Notes: generated from the sequence alone by a model not told the origin. DNA of 38,849 nt from an uncultured Flammeovirgaceae bacterium (GCA_913045135.1 CAJWQD010000021.1:1-38849), one strand, 5' to 3'. Positions 24,825-33,737 are shown, counted from the first letter of the stretch. Numbers and translations: made by a program.

Positions 24825-26101
24825 CAATCGATCCTCTAATAATGGTTTGTACATGTTTAATTTTTTCTGGATTCTTTTCTGGCATGGAAATCGCTTATAT
24901 CTCTGCAGATAAATTAAGAATTGAAATACTATCTCAAAAAAAAGGATTAATTGCTTCTGCTTTGGGCTATTTTCAAAGACATCGTGCCCGCTTTTTATCA
25001 ACTACTTTGGTCGGTAATAATTTAGCCTTAGTCTTGTACGGAATCCTTATGGCAAATTTACTGGAGCCTAAAATTATCAATATCCTTTCCAATTGGATAG
25101 ATAGTCCAATCATTGTATTGATAATACAAACATTGATCGCAACATTGATCGTATTAATCACTGCCGAATTCCTTCCAAAAAGTCTTTTTTTGTTAAACCC
25201 TGACGCCTTGCTTCGAATATTTTCTCTACCCATGATTGGACTATACATATTAATGTCTCCATTAGTTTGGATGGTTGAAACCATTTCAAAATTCATTGTT
25301 ACTCGAATTTTTCAACTTTCCTACGCTGAAAATCAATCCTTATTTGCCCTGACCGATCTCAACAATTATGTGAAGAATAATACGGAGCATTCTGAAATAC
25401 AAAATCAAGAAATCGATGTAAAATTTTTTAATAATGCAATTGAATTCAAAGAAATCCAGGTTCGAGAATGTATGATTCCTAGAACAGAAATTATCGCAGT
25501 CGACATTAATGATAGTTTAATTAAACTTAGTGACGCTTTTATTGATAGTGGCCACTCCAAAATCGTAGTATACAAAGAGAATATTGACAATGTTATTGGA
25601 TATTGTCATTCTTTAGAAATGTTTAAAAAACCGAAATCCATAAAAGACCTTTTAACTGCAATATTAATAGTTCCAGAAACGATGCCAGCTAATGAACTTT
25701 TAGTCAAACTCATTGCTGAACAGAAAAGTTTGGCGATAGTAGTAGATGAATTTGGTGGTACGGCAGGTTTGGTAAGCATAGAAGATGTCATGGAGGAAAT
25801 ATTTGGTGAAATAAGAGATGAGCATGACGATGAATTTCTAATTGAACAAAAAATTGCAGAGAATATTTTCCTTCTGAGCGCACGATATGAAATAGATGCC
25901 CTCAACGAAAAATATAATTGGTCATTACCTGAGGGGGATTATGATACCTTAGGAGGGCTTATTCTGGCTAAAAATGAGGATATCCCTGCCATCCAAGATG
26001 AAATTGGTATCGGCCATTTTCTTTTTCAAATTATCACCATGGAGGACAATAGAATCGATCAAGTCCGACTTACAATACAAAATTATAAGGACCCATTGTA
26101 A
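24821..26101 (+). CDS. CNNM/CorC-HlyC family membrane protein (GldE-like architecture)
   Basis: This 426-aa protein has the order DUF21 transmembrane domain (about 1-190), two CBS domains (about 205-330, including VVDEFGGTAGLVSIEDVMEE and FGEIRDEHD) and a CorC_HlyC domain (about 345-420, including LPEGDYDTLGGLIL). Such proteins are linked to magnesium or other divalent-cation transport, and CBS domains bind adenosyl nucleotides. GldE, a gliding-motility-associated protein of Bacteroidota, has the same architecture, but I cannot tell whether this gene is GldE or a general CorC-type protein. It is translationally coupled to the small membrane protein by an ATGA overlap and ends the coaX-led operon. 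Confidence 0.9.
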   Translation: MTIDPLIMVCTCLIFSGFFSGMEIAYISADKLRIEILSQKKGLIASALGYFQRHRARFLSTTLVGNNLALVLYGILMANLLEPKIINILSNWIDSPIIVLIIQTLIATLIVLITAEFLPKSLFLLNPDALLRIFSLPMIGLYILMSPLVWMVETISKFIVTRIFQLSYAENQSLFALTDLNNYVKNNTEHSEIQNQEIDVKFFNNAIEFKEIQVRECMIPRTEIIAVDINDSLIKLSDAFIDSGHSKIVVYKENIDNVIGYCHSLEMFKKPKSIKDLLTAILIVPETMPANELLVKLIAEQKSLAIVVDEFGGTAGLVSIEDVMEEIFGEIRDEHDDEFLIEQKIAENIFLLSARYEIDALNEKYNWSLPEGDYDTLGGLILAKNEDIPAIQDEIGIGHFLFQIITMEDNRIDQVRLTIQNYKDPL

Positions 26102-26141
26102 ATCAATGGTTTAGATCGTTTTTATATTCCATTCAAAACGC

Positions 26142-26149
26142 TATTTTTG
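26142..26149 (+). promoter_or_regulatory. Promoter -7 box for the PpiD/SurA-like gene
   Basis: TATTTTTG, followed by C, lies 28 bases before ATG 26178. It sits within a small inverted repeat (AACGC at 26137-26141, GCGTT at 26149-26153), which may be chance or a weak hairpin. Confidence 0.45.
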
Positions 26150-26177
26150 CGTTCCTTATTTTAAACAAAAAAATAAT

Positions 26178-28301
26178 ATGGCGTTGATTAATACTCTTAG
26201 ACAAAAAGCTGGTAAAATCGTTGTCGCTTTTGTTGCTTTCTCTATGTTTTCATTCATTCTCACGGATTTGTTTCAAGGAAATTCTTTTTTTAATGGTGGC
26301 TCTAATGAGATTGGTGAAATCAATTCTTATACCATTAGCTATCCTCAATTTCAAAAAAAAGTTGACGAACTTTCTCAAAATTTTCAATTGAATACTGGTA
26401 GAAGCCCATTATCAGAAGATTTGGAACAAATCAGACAGCAGGCATGGCAACAATTTATTATTGAGAATGTATTTAATGAACAGTATGCTGCTTTGGGTTT
26501 AGATGTTACTACTCCCGAACTTATAGATATGGTTCAAGGAGTAAATATTCATCCTCAAATTAGACAAATATTTGCTGACCCTAATACAGGAGTTTTTAAT
26601 AAGCAAAATATTATTAGCTTTTTACAACAACTAAACAATGCCCCACCGCGGCAGAGACAATCATGGCTCACTTTTGAAGCTTCTCTACCCGCAACAAGGA
26701 GATTAACCAAATACGAAAATTTATTAGCACTAACTAAATATGCTAACATTCATGAAGCCAAAGCAGCCTACAAAAAAAATGCAAATCTTACTGCTGAATA
26801 TCTATATATTCCTTTCTTCTCTGTAAACGATTCACTAGTGACAGTAACGGAATCAGAAATTGAATCCTATCTCCGTAAAAATGCAGATGAATACAAAAGA
26901 GATGCTTCTAAAGATGTCAAATATGTAATCTTTCCCATTACTCCATCCCCAGAGGACACCGCCTTTATAAAGGAAGAAATGATGGCCATTCGGGAAAGCC
27001 TAATATCTGGACATAATGATTCTATCTTCGCCGAAATCAACTCTGATGGAATTACTCCCTTTGGAACCTATAATCCTAATAATTTGCCGTCTTGGTTAAA
27101 TTTAGATCCAAAAGCTCTAAAGGTGGGTTATGTATCTGATCTCCTCTTGGCCGATAATGCTTTTAGTATTTATAAAATAAGTGATATTCAACAAGGAGAT
27201 GAATTCTATTTGCGAGCAAGCCATATTTTGTTTACTATAAAAAATGAAAGTAGTTCAGCTAAGGCCCAAGCCAAAAAAGAAGCACAAAATGTCTTAGCCC
27301 AAATCCAAAAGGGTGCTGACTTTGCTGAGATGGCCCGCATCCACGGTACAGATGGTACTGCATCTAGGGGTGGAGATTTGGGCTGGTTTGGTGAAAATTC
27401 CGATTTTGATGCGAAATTTAAAGAGGTTTCCTTTTCCAAACGAGGTAAGGGACTCGTTCCATATATAATTGAAACCTCATTCGGCTATCATATTATTAAA
27501 GTGACAGAGGAGAAAACCAAAACAACTTACAAAATTGCGCAGATTGAAAAAGAGCTATTTTCATCCGATTTAACACTGAACACCATCTATCGGCAAGCAG
27601 AATTATTTGCTGCAGAGACCACAAACGAAAGTACTTTCATAGAAACTGCCGCTGAAAAAGGTTATGAGATTCGAGAGGCCTTGAAGGTGCGAAAGAACGA
27701 TAAATCCATTGGAAGTCTTACAGGTGCTCGAAATGTTGTATTTTGGTTGTTCAATGAGGCCTCCAATGATGAAACTTCTGAAGTTTTTGAGTTAAATGAC
27801 AGGTATGCTGTAGTCATACAAACTGGAGCACAAAAAGAAGGCACAGCTCAAATAGAGGATGTAGTAAATGAACTAAAAAGAAAAATATTAGATGATAAAA
27901 AAGCAGACCTAATTATTTCCCGCCTATCGGAATTAACTGGGTCTTATGATGAAATTAGTACTGCCTATGGCCCTGGAGGGCGAGTGGGAGTAGCTAATCT
28001 GAGCTTAAATGAAAATAACATTTCAAACATTGGATTTGCTCCAGTGGCTATAGGTCTCGCTTTTTCCCTTGAGGAAGGAGAGGCAACCCTCCCTTTTAAA
28101 ATTCAGAATGGTGTGATTATGCTTACGGTCACAACGAAAACGCCATTAGAAGATCTCAATGATTACGAAGCTTATAGAAGCGTTGTTCTCAATGAACAAA
28201 CAGCAGTGAGAAGGAGAGAAGATCCTTTTACCTATCAAAACATATATAATGCTCTTATTGAATCTGTTGAGATTATAGATAACAGACATAAGTTTTATTA
28301 G
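26178..28301 (+). CDS. PpiD/SurA-like peptidyl-prolyl isomerase, membrane-anchored
   Basis: This 707-aa foldase is anchored by one N-terminal helix (KIVVAFVAFSMFSFILTDLF). A SurA-type N-terminal region (about 40-200) is followed by a parvulin PPIC domain (about 345-450, with RASHILFTIKNESSS, GADFAEMARIHGTDGTASRGGDLGWFG and FGYHIIKVTEEK). A long C-terminal region completes it, as in PpiD. Such proteins help fold proteins leaving the Sec translocon. It has its own promoter box and the 76-base gap separates it from the upstream operon. A TPR protein of YfgM layout is at 17053, and these two families act together in E. coli; whether they do here is inference. Confidence 0.93.
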   Translation: MALINTLRQKAGKIVVAFVAFSMFSFILTDLFQGNSFFNGGSNEIGEINSYTISYPQFQKKVDELSQNFQLNTGRSPLSEDLEQIRQQAWQQFIIENVFNEQYAALGLDVTTPELIDMVQGVNIHPQIRQIFADPNTGVFNKQNIISFLQQLNNAPPRQRQSWLTFEASLPATRRLTKYENLLALTKYANIHEAKAAYKKNANLTAEYLYIPFFSVNDSLVTVTESEIESYLRKNADEYKRDASKDVKYVIFPITPSPEDTAFIKEEMMAIRESLISGHNDSIFAEINSDGITPFGTYNPNNLPSWLNLDPKALKVGYVSDLLLADNAFSIYKISDIQQGDEFYLRASHILFTIKNESSSAKAQAKKEAQNVLAQIQKGADFAEMARIHGTDGTASRGGDLGWFGENSDFDAKFKEVSFSKRGKGLVPYIIETSFGYHIIKVTEEKTKTTYKIAQIEKELFSSDLTLNTIYRQAELFAAETTNESTFIETAAEKGYEIREALKVRKNDKSIGSLTGARNVVFWLFNEASNDETSEVFELNDRYAVVIQTGAQKEGTAQIEDVVNELKRKILDDKKADLIISRLSELTGSYDEISTAYGPGGRVGVANLSLNENNISNIGFAPVAIGLAFSLEEGEATLPFKIQNGVIMLTVTTKTPLEDLNDYEAYRSVVLNEQTAVRRREDPFTYQNIYNALIESVEIIDNRHKFY

Positions 28302-28348
28302 TAAGAAAAAAACTCTAATGCATAAACCTATCAATAAGGTAGAATTTT

Positions 28349-28356
28349 TATCTTTA
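28349..28356 (+). promoter_or_regulatory. Possible imperfect -7 box for the DUF493 gene
   Basis: TATCTTTA matches TAnnTTTG at seven of eight positions and ends four bases before ATG 28361. The final G is missing and I see no -33 TTG, so support is weak. Confidence 0.25.
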
Positions 28357-28360
28357 GGTC

Positions 28361-28621
28361 ATGAATTGGGACACTCAACAGTTTAAAGAAAAGCTAGAAG
28401 CCAACCATGATTTCCCGTGCTCTTACATGTTTAAGTTTATTGTCCCAATTAGCAACAAAGATGCTCTACTCGATGTGCTACCAAAAGTTGCTGTCAAAAT
28501 AAAAAGAAGTACCAGCAATAAATTTATAAGTATCACGCTAAGCGTGGAAATTGAATCAAGTGATAAAGTAATTGACATTTATAAACAAGTCTATCAAATA
28601 GAAGGCATAATCGCAATATAA
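28361..28621 (+). CDS. DUF493 family protein
   Basis: This is an 86-aa protein of the DUF493/YbeD-like family, with a ferredoxin-like alpha-beta fold suggested by FPCSYMFKFIVPI, KRSTSNKFISITLSVEIES and VIDIYKQVYQIEGIIAI. The family is small, cytosolic and widely conserved, and is thought to act as a regulatory or binding module, but no role is established for this gene. It begins the group DUF493, pterin dehydratase, rsmI and the inositol-monophosphatase-family gene, with two bases before the next gene. Confidence 0.85.
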   Translation: MNWDTQQFKEKLEANHDFPCSYMFKFIVPISNKDALLDVLPKVAVKIKRSTSNKFISITLSVEIESSDKVIDIYKQVYQIEGIIAI

Positions 28622-28623
28622 AT

Positions 28624-28866
28624 ATGTGGAAAGAAAAACATAAAACTCTAACTCGAACTTTTAAATTTAAAAATTTTAGTCAAGCATTTTCATTCATGAC
28701 GCAAGTCGCCATCGAAGCTGAAAAACTCAATCATCATCCCAACTGGTCCAATGAATACAACGTGGTAATCATCAACCTTTCTACACATGATGCAGATAAC
28801 ACAATCACTGAAAAAGATCGAAAATTGGCAAAAGCCATAGATTGTCTTTTAGAAGATGTTGGATAG
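28624..28866 (+). CDS. 4a-hydroxytetrahydrobiopterin dehydratase
   Basis: The enzyme dehydrates 4a-hydroxytetrahydrobiopterin, recycling the pterin cofactor of aromatic amino-acid hydroxylases. The short (80 aa) pterin carbinolamine dehydratase fold shows FSFMTQVAIEAEKLNHHPNW with the HH pair and P, then NLSTHDADNTITEKD carrying the THDA motif and KLAKAID. The active histidines are present. A matching phenylalanine hydroxylase gene is not in the window. It overlaps rsmI by 11 bases, so both are probably translated together. The name phhB is used for some homologues. Confidence 0.9.
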   Translation: MWKEKHKTLTRTFKFKNFSQAFSFMTQVAIEAEKLNHHPNWSNEYNVVIINLSTHDADNTITEKDRKLAKAIDCLLEDVG

Positions 28867-29539
28867 TACCGTCCTTTTTCTGGTACCTACCCCTATCGGA
28901 AACCTGGCGGACATGACGTTTAGAGCTATTGACATTTTAAAATCTGTAGATCTCATACTGGCCGAAGACACACGTACCAGTGGAATTTTGCTCAAGCACT
29001 ACGAGATTAGTACACCCATGATGAGTTTTCACGCTTACAATGAACATCAACAAACCAATATCATAATCAAAAAATTAGAAGAAGGCATTAAAATTGCCCT
29101 AATCTCTGACGCGGGAAGTCCTGGAATTTCTGATCCCGGCTATTTATTGGCCAAAGGCGCACTTGATGCTAACCTTCAAATAGAAGCCTTACCCGGTCCA
29201 ACTGCACTTATTCCAGCACTTATTAAATCTGGATTACCTAATAATCAATTTGTTTTTGAAGGCTTTCTCCCTCAAAAGAAAGGACGTTCCTCCAAGATCC
29301 GTTCATTAAAGAATGAAAAAAGAACTCTCATCTTTTATGAATCTCCGCATCGCATACTGAAAACATTAATTCAATTTGAAGCTGCCTATGGCAAAGATCG
29401 ACAAGTTTCTGTTTCCAGGGAATTGAGTAAAAGATTTGAGCAGACCATAAACGGTCCCTTATCTTCGGTACGCGCCCATTTTGAAAATAACAAACCCAAA
29501 GGAGAATTTGTCATTGTTTTATCAGGTAATCCCATTTAA
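28856..29539 (+). CDS. rsmI: 16S rRNA 2'-O-ribose methyltransferase RsmI
   Basis: RsmI methylates the ribose of C1402 in 16S rRNA. The SAM-binding tetrapyrrole-methylase-like fold is visible from FLVPTPIGNLADMTFRAIDI, then VDLILAEDTRTSGILLKHY, SDAGSPGISDPGYLLA, EALPGPTALIPAL and FYESPHRILKTL. At 227 aa it is the normal length for RsmI without a C-terminal extension. The start overlaps the end of the pterin dehydratase gene. The next gene begins directly after its stop, with no gap. Confidence 0.96.
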   Translation: MLDSTVLFLVPTPIGNLADMTFRAIDILKSVDLILAEDTRTSGILLKHYEISTPMMSFHAYNEHQQTNIIIKKLEEGIKIALISDAGSPGISDPGYLLAKGALDANLQIEALPGPTALIPALIKSGLPNNQFVFEGFLPQKKGRSSKIRSLKNEKRTLIFYESPHRILKTLIQFEAAYGKDRQVSVSRELSKRFEQTINGPLSSVRAHFENNKPKGEFVIVLSGNPI

Positions 29540-30325
29540 ATGAACTTAGAAAAAATCATTAAAGAGACCCTGCTAGCTATTCAAAAAACAGGGGAATGGA
29601 TTCAAAAAGAGGCCAAATTTTTTGACCTCAATGAAATAGTTTTTAAAGGCAAGAATGACATGGTTTCCTACGTAGATAAAGACGCTGAAAAAAAATTAGT
29701 TAGAGACTTAAAAAGTATCCTACCAGAGGCTGGTTTTATAACCGAAGAAGGGACCATTGATGATAATCAAAAAAAATTTACTTGGATTGTAGATCCCTTA
29801 GACGGCACGACTAATTTCATACACGGATTGCCTATATATTCTATAAGCGTTGGACTTTTACAAGGTACAGATATCGTTGGAGGCATTGTTTATGAATTAA
29901 ACAAAAATGAACTTTTTTATGCTTGGAAAGGTGGCGGTGCTTTTTTAAACCATAACCCAATCTATGTATCCCCGACAAAGCATTTGTCAAATAGTCTTTT
30001 GGCAACTGGCTTCCCCTATTATCAATTCAATAAATTAGATAACTACCTATGCATAATCAAAGATTTAATGATTCACTCACATGGCTTAAGGAGACTGGGT
30101 AGTGCTGCGACAGATCTTGCCTATGTAGCATGTGGAAGATATGAAGGATTTTTTGAGTATAACCTAAATGCTTGGGATATTGCAGCTGGAATACTCTTAG
30201 TCGAAGAAGCTGGAGGTAATGTAACTGATTTCTCTGGAGGAAATAATGCCCTATTTGGCAGAGAATTGGTCGCAGCAGGAAACATACATGACGGCCTTTT
30301 GAAAAGCATAAATAAATACTGGTAG
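29540..30325 (+). CDS. Inositol monophosphatase family protein
   Basis: This is a magnesium-dependent sugar-phosphate phosphatase of 261 aa. The metal-binding motifs appear in order: FITEEGTIDD, WIVDPLDGTTNFIHGLPIYS and LNAWDIAAGILLVEEAGGNV. These include the family signatures around the acidic ligands. The exact substrate could be inositol-1-phosphate, another sugar phosphate, or a nucleotide such as PAP. Bacteroidota copies are usually called inositol monophosphatase without direct proof. It abuts rsmI and ends this run of genes. Confidence 0.92.
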   Translation: MNLEKIIKETLLAIQKTGEWIQKEAKFFDLNEIVFKGKNDMVSYVDKDAEKKLVRDLKSILPEAGFITEEGTIDDNQKKFTWIVDPLDGTTNFIHGLPIYSISVGLLQGTDIVGGIVYELNKNELFYAWKGGGAFLNHNPIYVSPTKHLSNSLLATGFPYYQFNKLDNYLCIIKDLMIHSHGLRRLGSAATDLAYVACGRYEGFFEYNLNAWDIAAGILLVEEAGGNVTDFSGGNNALFGRELVAAGNIHDGLLKSINKYW

Positions 30326-30328
30326 TTT

Positions 30329-30346
30329 TTTTAAGCTAACTTAAAA
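30329..30346 (+). terminator. Weak hairpin after the inositol monophosphatase gene
   Basis: TTTTAAG and CTTAAAA form a perfect 7-bp stem with a CTAA loop just after the stop codon. The stem is nearly all A and T and no U-run follows, so it is at best a weak terminator. Confidence 0.25.
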
Positions 30347-30438
30347 TGACCAATATTTTTTAACTAAAATAACTTCCCCATTGATCTATTTATATTTAAT
30401 TTTAAGAAACCCAAAATTAAAAAATCCAGAAAGAAAAC

Positions 30439-31659
30439 ATGCCTTCAAATATTCGTGTTTTTCCACTTATTTTTAGCCTCTTCTCATTTCTTGGTATCAC
30501 ATTTGTTTCTGTCAGTCAAAATCAGCCAATAAAACTCTCTGTTAAGGCACAAATCAGCATAATTACCTTTGGCCCTTACCAAGGAGAATTATGGTCTGCT
30601 TTTGGTCATAATGGGATCAGGGTCTATGATCCACTGCTCGATATGGACTGGATGTATGACTGGGGTAGATTTAATTTTGAACAACCCAATTTTTTTTGGA
30701 ATTTTGCACGAGGACAAATGTTTTACAGCATAGGCCGTACCCAAAAATACCCCAATGTAAAGTCCTATTACATTAAACAAAATCGGAGTATCAAAGAACA
30801 AATCCTGAACTTAACTGAAACGGAAAAACAGACTTTTTTTAACTATCTGGAGTACAATAATCTCACCGAAAATAGAACCTATCTTTATAATTATGTCTAT
30901 GACAATTGTGCCACTAAAATTCGAGACATAATTCTAAAAGTAGTCCCCAAAGCGACCTTAGACCTCTCATTTAAAGTTCCGAATAAATCGATCAGAGATC
31001 TCATGGATGATTATCTTTCTTACCAACCTTGGGGTGATTTTATTATTGACATCGCCTTAGCGTATCCCATTGATAAGGAAGCTACAGGAAATACCTATCT
31101 CTTCTTACCAGACTACGTCTATTTAGCGCTCGAAGGAGGAACTATTGAGAATATAGTTGCACCGCTTCCCTTAATCAAGGACTCCATTATCATCAATGAA
31201 ATGAAAAATCAAAAAAGAACTGTTAGAACATTTACTCCGTTCAATACTTTTATTCTCCTCTTTTTCATCGTTGGGTTCATTACGAATAAAAACTTTAAAA
31301 ACAAGAAACGTACAAAATGGATAGATGTCCTATTATTCTCTGTAGTCGGCCTCTTTGGTTGGTGGTTTGTATTCCTCTGGGGAGCTACAACCCATCTTTC
31401 TATGTACAACTGGAATTTGTTGTGGGCACTTCCCATTCATCTTCCCTTAATTTTTTGTCTTAATCAAACAAAATGGAGAAAGTCCCTCAGCCGTATCTAT
31501 AAATTATTTGCCCTTCTCAATGTATTTCTGCTCTTTTTTTGGGCATTGATTCCTCAACCACTTCACCTGGCACTGATTCCCCTGATTCTCACTCTAATAC
31601 TCAGAAGTTTTTATATCAGTTACGATTTAAATAAAGCGCCTATTAAAAAAAGCTTCTAA
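30439..31659 (+). CDS. DUF4105 membrane protein (Lnb-type periplasmic domain)
   Basis: This 406-aa protein has a signal peptide (VFPLIFSLFSFLGITFVSVS, residues about 7-26), then a periplasmic DUF4105 domain (about 35-265) and about five C-terminal transmembrane helices (from about residue 268, for example TFILLFFIVGFITN and VLLFSVVGLFGWWFVFLWG). The domain has paired motifs FGHNGIRVYDP (His55 region) and YVYDNCATKIRDI with a cysteine, resembling a His-Cys active pair of papain-like folds. Whether it is an active thiol enzyme is inference. The gene stands alone, with 113 bases before it and 391 after. Confidence 0.85.
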   Translation: MPSNIRVFPLIFSLFSFLGITFVSVSQNQPIKLSVKAQISIITFGPYQGELWSAFGHNGIRVYDPLLDMDWMYDWGRFNFEQPNFFWNFARGQMFYSIGRTQKYPNVKSYYIKQNRSIKEQILNLTETEKQTFFNYLEYNNLTENRTYLYNYVYDNCATKIRDIILKVVPKATLDLSFKVPNKSIRDLMDDYLSYQPWGDFIIDIALAYPIDKEATGNTYLFLPDYVYLALEGGTIENIVAPLPLIKDSIIINEMKNQKRTVRTFTPFNTFILLFFIVGFITNKNFKNKKRTKWIDVLLFSVVGLFGWWFVFLWGATTHLSMYNWNLLWALPIHLPLIFCLNQTKWRKSLSRIYKLFALLNVFLLFFWALIPQPLHLALIPLILTLILRSFYISYDLNKAPIKKSF

Positions 31660-31807
31660 TCTTAAATCTGGAAAAAGTTGCCTCCTCAAGCATTCATTAT
31701 TTTTTTAAAGATCAAATAAAATCAGTCATCTTATTGTCGGAATTTTAAATTTTTATTATTAAAATGCATCTAATAATTGAAAAACCCCCTTTGAAAAAAA
31801 CTTAAAG

Positions 31808-31821
31808 TATCATAAATGATA
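31808..31821. promoter_or_regulatory. 14-bp palindrome, possible operator
   Basis: TATCATAAATGATA is a perfect inverted repeat of 6 bp arms around AA. It lies about 100 bases upstream of the GH13 promoter. It could bind a dimeric regulator, but AT-rich palindromes also arise by chance. Confidence 0.25.
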
Positions 31822-31869
31822 TCAAGTTTGTCGGCATTGTATAGCATAACATCTCAAAAAAAAAGTGGA

Positions 31870-31884
31870 AATCTTCAGAAGATT
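31870..31884. promoter_or_regulatory. 15-bp palindrome, possible operator
   Basis: AATCTTCAGAAGATT is a perfect inverted repeat of 7 bp arms around one A, 35 bases upstream of the GH13 -33 element. Outer GGAA and TTCC can extend it with a small bulge. A one-base loop fits a DNA operator better than an RNA hairpin. Confidence 0.3.
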
Positions 31885-31919
31885 ATTCCTTGGTTAAGTT
31901 TGTCTCAAATTATCTTATG

Positions 31920-31948
31920 TTGAAACCAATTTTCACAGAATATCTTTG
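31920..31948 (+). promoter_or_regulatory. Promoter for the GH13 alpha-glucosidase
   Basis: TTG at 31920-31922 (-33) and TATCTTTG at 31941-31948 (-7) are separated by 18 bases, which fits the Bacteroidota promoter pattern TTG-N17-23-TAnnTTTG. The -7 box is followed by C, as are most others in the window. Transcription should begin near 31954. Confidence 0.6.
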
Positions 31949-32050
31949 CGAGATTCAAAAATTGAAATTCTCAGACTTTCATAAAAATTACCATAACGTT
32001 GACCTTTTACTATTATTCAAAATCACTTTTTTAAGCTACTTTATTTAAAA

Positions 32051-33724
32051 ATGAATGTAATTCAAAAATCAAAAAACTGGTGGAAAGAAGGTATTGTTTA
32101 CCAGATTTATCCGAGAAGCTTTAAAGATTCGAACCAAGATGGAATAGGAGACCTCAATGGTATTTTAGAGAAACTTGATTACATCAAAAGCCTTGGAGTA
32201 AGTATAATTTGGCTTTGTCCAGTTTATGAATCTCCCAACAAAGACAATGGCTATGATATCAGTGACTATAGGGCCATAATGTCAGAATTTGGCAGCATGG
32301 ATGATTTTCATAGATTACTTGAAGAAATTCACTGTAGAGGCATGAGAATAATTATGGATCTCGTTGCCAATCATACCTCTGACCAGCATAAATGGTTCTT
32401 AGAGTCCAAAAGCTCATTGAACAACCCAAAACGGGATTATTATATTTGGAAAGACCCTATTAATGATAATGTTCCCAATAACTGGAAAGCCTTTTTCAGC
32501 GGATCAACTTGGGAATTAGATCCTCAAACGGGACAATATTATTTGCATTCTTTTTTAAAGGAACAACCAGATCTTAATTGGGAAAATCCCGAGGTCAGGA
32601 GAGGTATTCATGAGGTCATGAAATACTGGTTGGATAAAGGTATTGACGGTTTTAGGATGGACGTTATCTCCATTATTTCTAAACGCCATTTTAATGATTC
32701 CCCTTATGAATCTTTCAATGAAACGGTTGCCAAAGTTTATGCTAATGGCCCTCGTTTACATGAATTTTTAAATGAAATGAATGTGAAAGTCCTTTCAAAA
32801 TACAATGTGATGACTGTAGGTGAAGGCCCAGGCATCTCTTTAGATAATGCATCTGAGTTTGTCAGTGAGGATCGGGCAGAATTAAATATGATTTTTCATT
32901 TTGATCATATGTTCATTGATCATGGTGAAAACGGAAGATTCGATCCCATCCCTTTTAGTAAAAAGCAGTTCAAAGATATCTTCATAGCTTGGGATCGTGC
33001 CTTGGAAGGTAAAGGTTGGAGCAGCATATTTTTAGGTAACCATGATTTTGCTAGAATGGTCTCTCGCTTTGGCAATGATGATATTCACCGAGACTCGTCT
33101 GCTAAATTATTAGCTACATTACTTATGACGCTAAGGGGAACTCCTTATGTATATCAAGGAGATGAATTAGGAATGGTCAATAACCAAGTAACCCATATTG
33201 AAGAATTTGATGATGTTGAAATACGAAGCACTTATCAAGATTGGAAAAATAAAGGAAAAGATCTTGATAAATTTATCTCTATTTCAAATGAAAAAGGTAG
33301 AGATAATGCACGAACACCGATGCAATGGGATGCCTCTTCCAATGGTGGCTTTAGCTCAGGTAAACCATGGCTCGCCTCGAACCAAAAATACAATATTATC
33401 AATGTTGCCCTTCAAGAGAAAGACCCAAACTCTATTCTCAATTATTACCGTAAATTGATTCAATATCGTAAAGACCACCTAAGTCTGGTTTATGGAACCT
33501 TTGAGGTTATTCAAGAGGATCATGGAACCCTTTTTGCCTATTGGCGTAGAGACGATGAAAACTTATTGATAGTTCATAACCTTTCAGATGATAAAAATAC
33601 GTTGTTCATAGATGCCTCTGTCTCTCTCAAAATAGAAATCTCAAATTACCAAGATTCTCCAAAAGGGCAATTGGAGTATATCCCACTAAGGCCTTGGGAA
33701 TCTATAATTTATAAGGCTTTCTGA
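32051..33724 (+). CDS. GH13 alpha-glucosidase (oligo-1,6-glucosidase type)
   Basis: This 557-aa glycoside hydrolase splits alpha-glucosidic bonds in small sugars. The GH13 catalytic set is complete: nucleophile Asp204 in DGFRMDVI, acid/base Glu258 in VGEGPG, and the third acid Asp332 in NHD. DLVANHTSDQHKWF is conserved region I. The sequence WWKEGIVYQIYPRSFKDSN near the start and SRF following NHDFARMV fit the GH13_31-like group. Valine after the nucleophile is a known marker for alpha-1,6 (isomaltase-type) or trehalose-phosphate specificity rather than alpha-1,4. No signal peptide is seen, so it is cytoplasmic. The gene stands alone with its own promoter and two possible operators, so it may be sugar-controlled. 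Confidence 0.92.
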   Translation: MNVIQKSKNWWKEGIVYQIYPRSFKDSNQDGIGDLNGILEKLDYIKSLGVSIIWLCPVYESPNKDNGYDISDYRAIMSEFGSMDDFHRLLEEIHCRGMRIIMDLVANHTSDQHKWFLESKSSLNNPKRDYYIWKDPINDNVPNNWKAFFSGSTWELDPQTGQYYLHSFLKEQPDLNWENPEVRRGIHEVMKYWLDKGIDGFRMDVISIISKRHFNDSPYESFNETVAKVYANGPRLHEFLNEMNVKVLSKYNVMTVGEGPGISLDNASEFVSEDRAELNMIFHFDHMFIDHGENGRFDPIPFSKKQFKDIFIAWDRALEGKGWSSIFLGNHDFARMVSRFGNDDIHRDSSAKLLATLLMTLRGTPYVYQGDELGMVNNQVTHIEEFDDVEIRSTYQDWKNKGKDLDKFISISNEKGRDNARTPMQWDASSNGGFSSGKPWLASNQKYNIINVALQEKDPNSILNYYRKLIQYRKDHLSLVYGTFEVIQEDHGTLFAYWRRDDENLLIVHNLSDDKNTLFIDASVSLKIEISNYQDSPKGQLEYIPLRPWESIIYKAF

Positions 33725-33737
33725 ACTAACTCAATTT

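Larger units (their letters stand above)
31660..32050. other. Regulatory intergenic region before the GH13 gene
   Basis: No gene is visible in these 391 bases. It contains two palindromes (31808-31821 and 31870-31884) and a strong promoter (31920-31948), leaving a leader of about 95 bases before ATG 32051. Confidence 0.55.
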
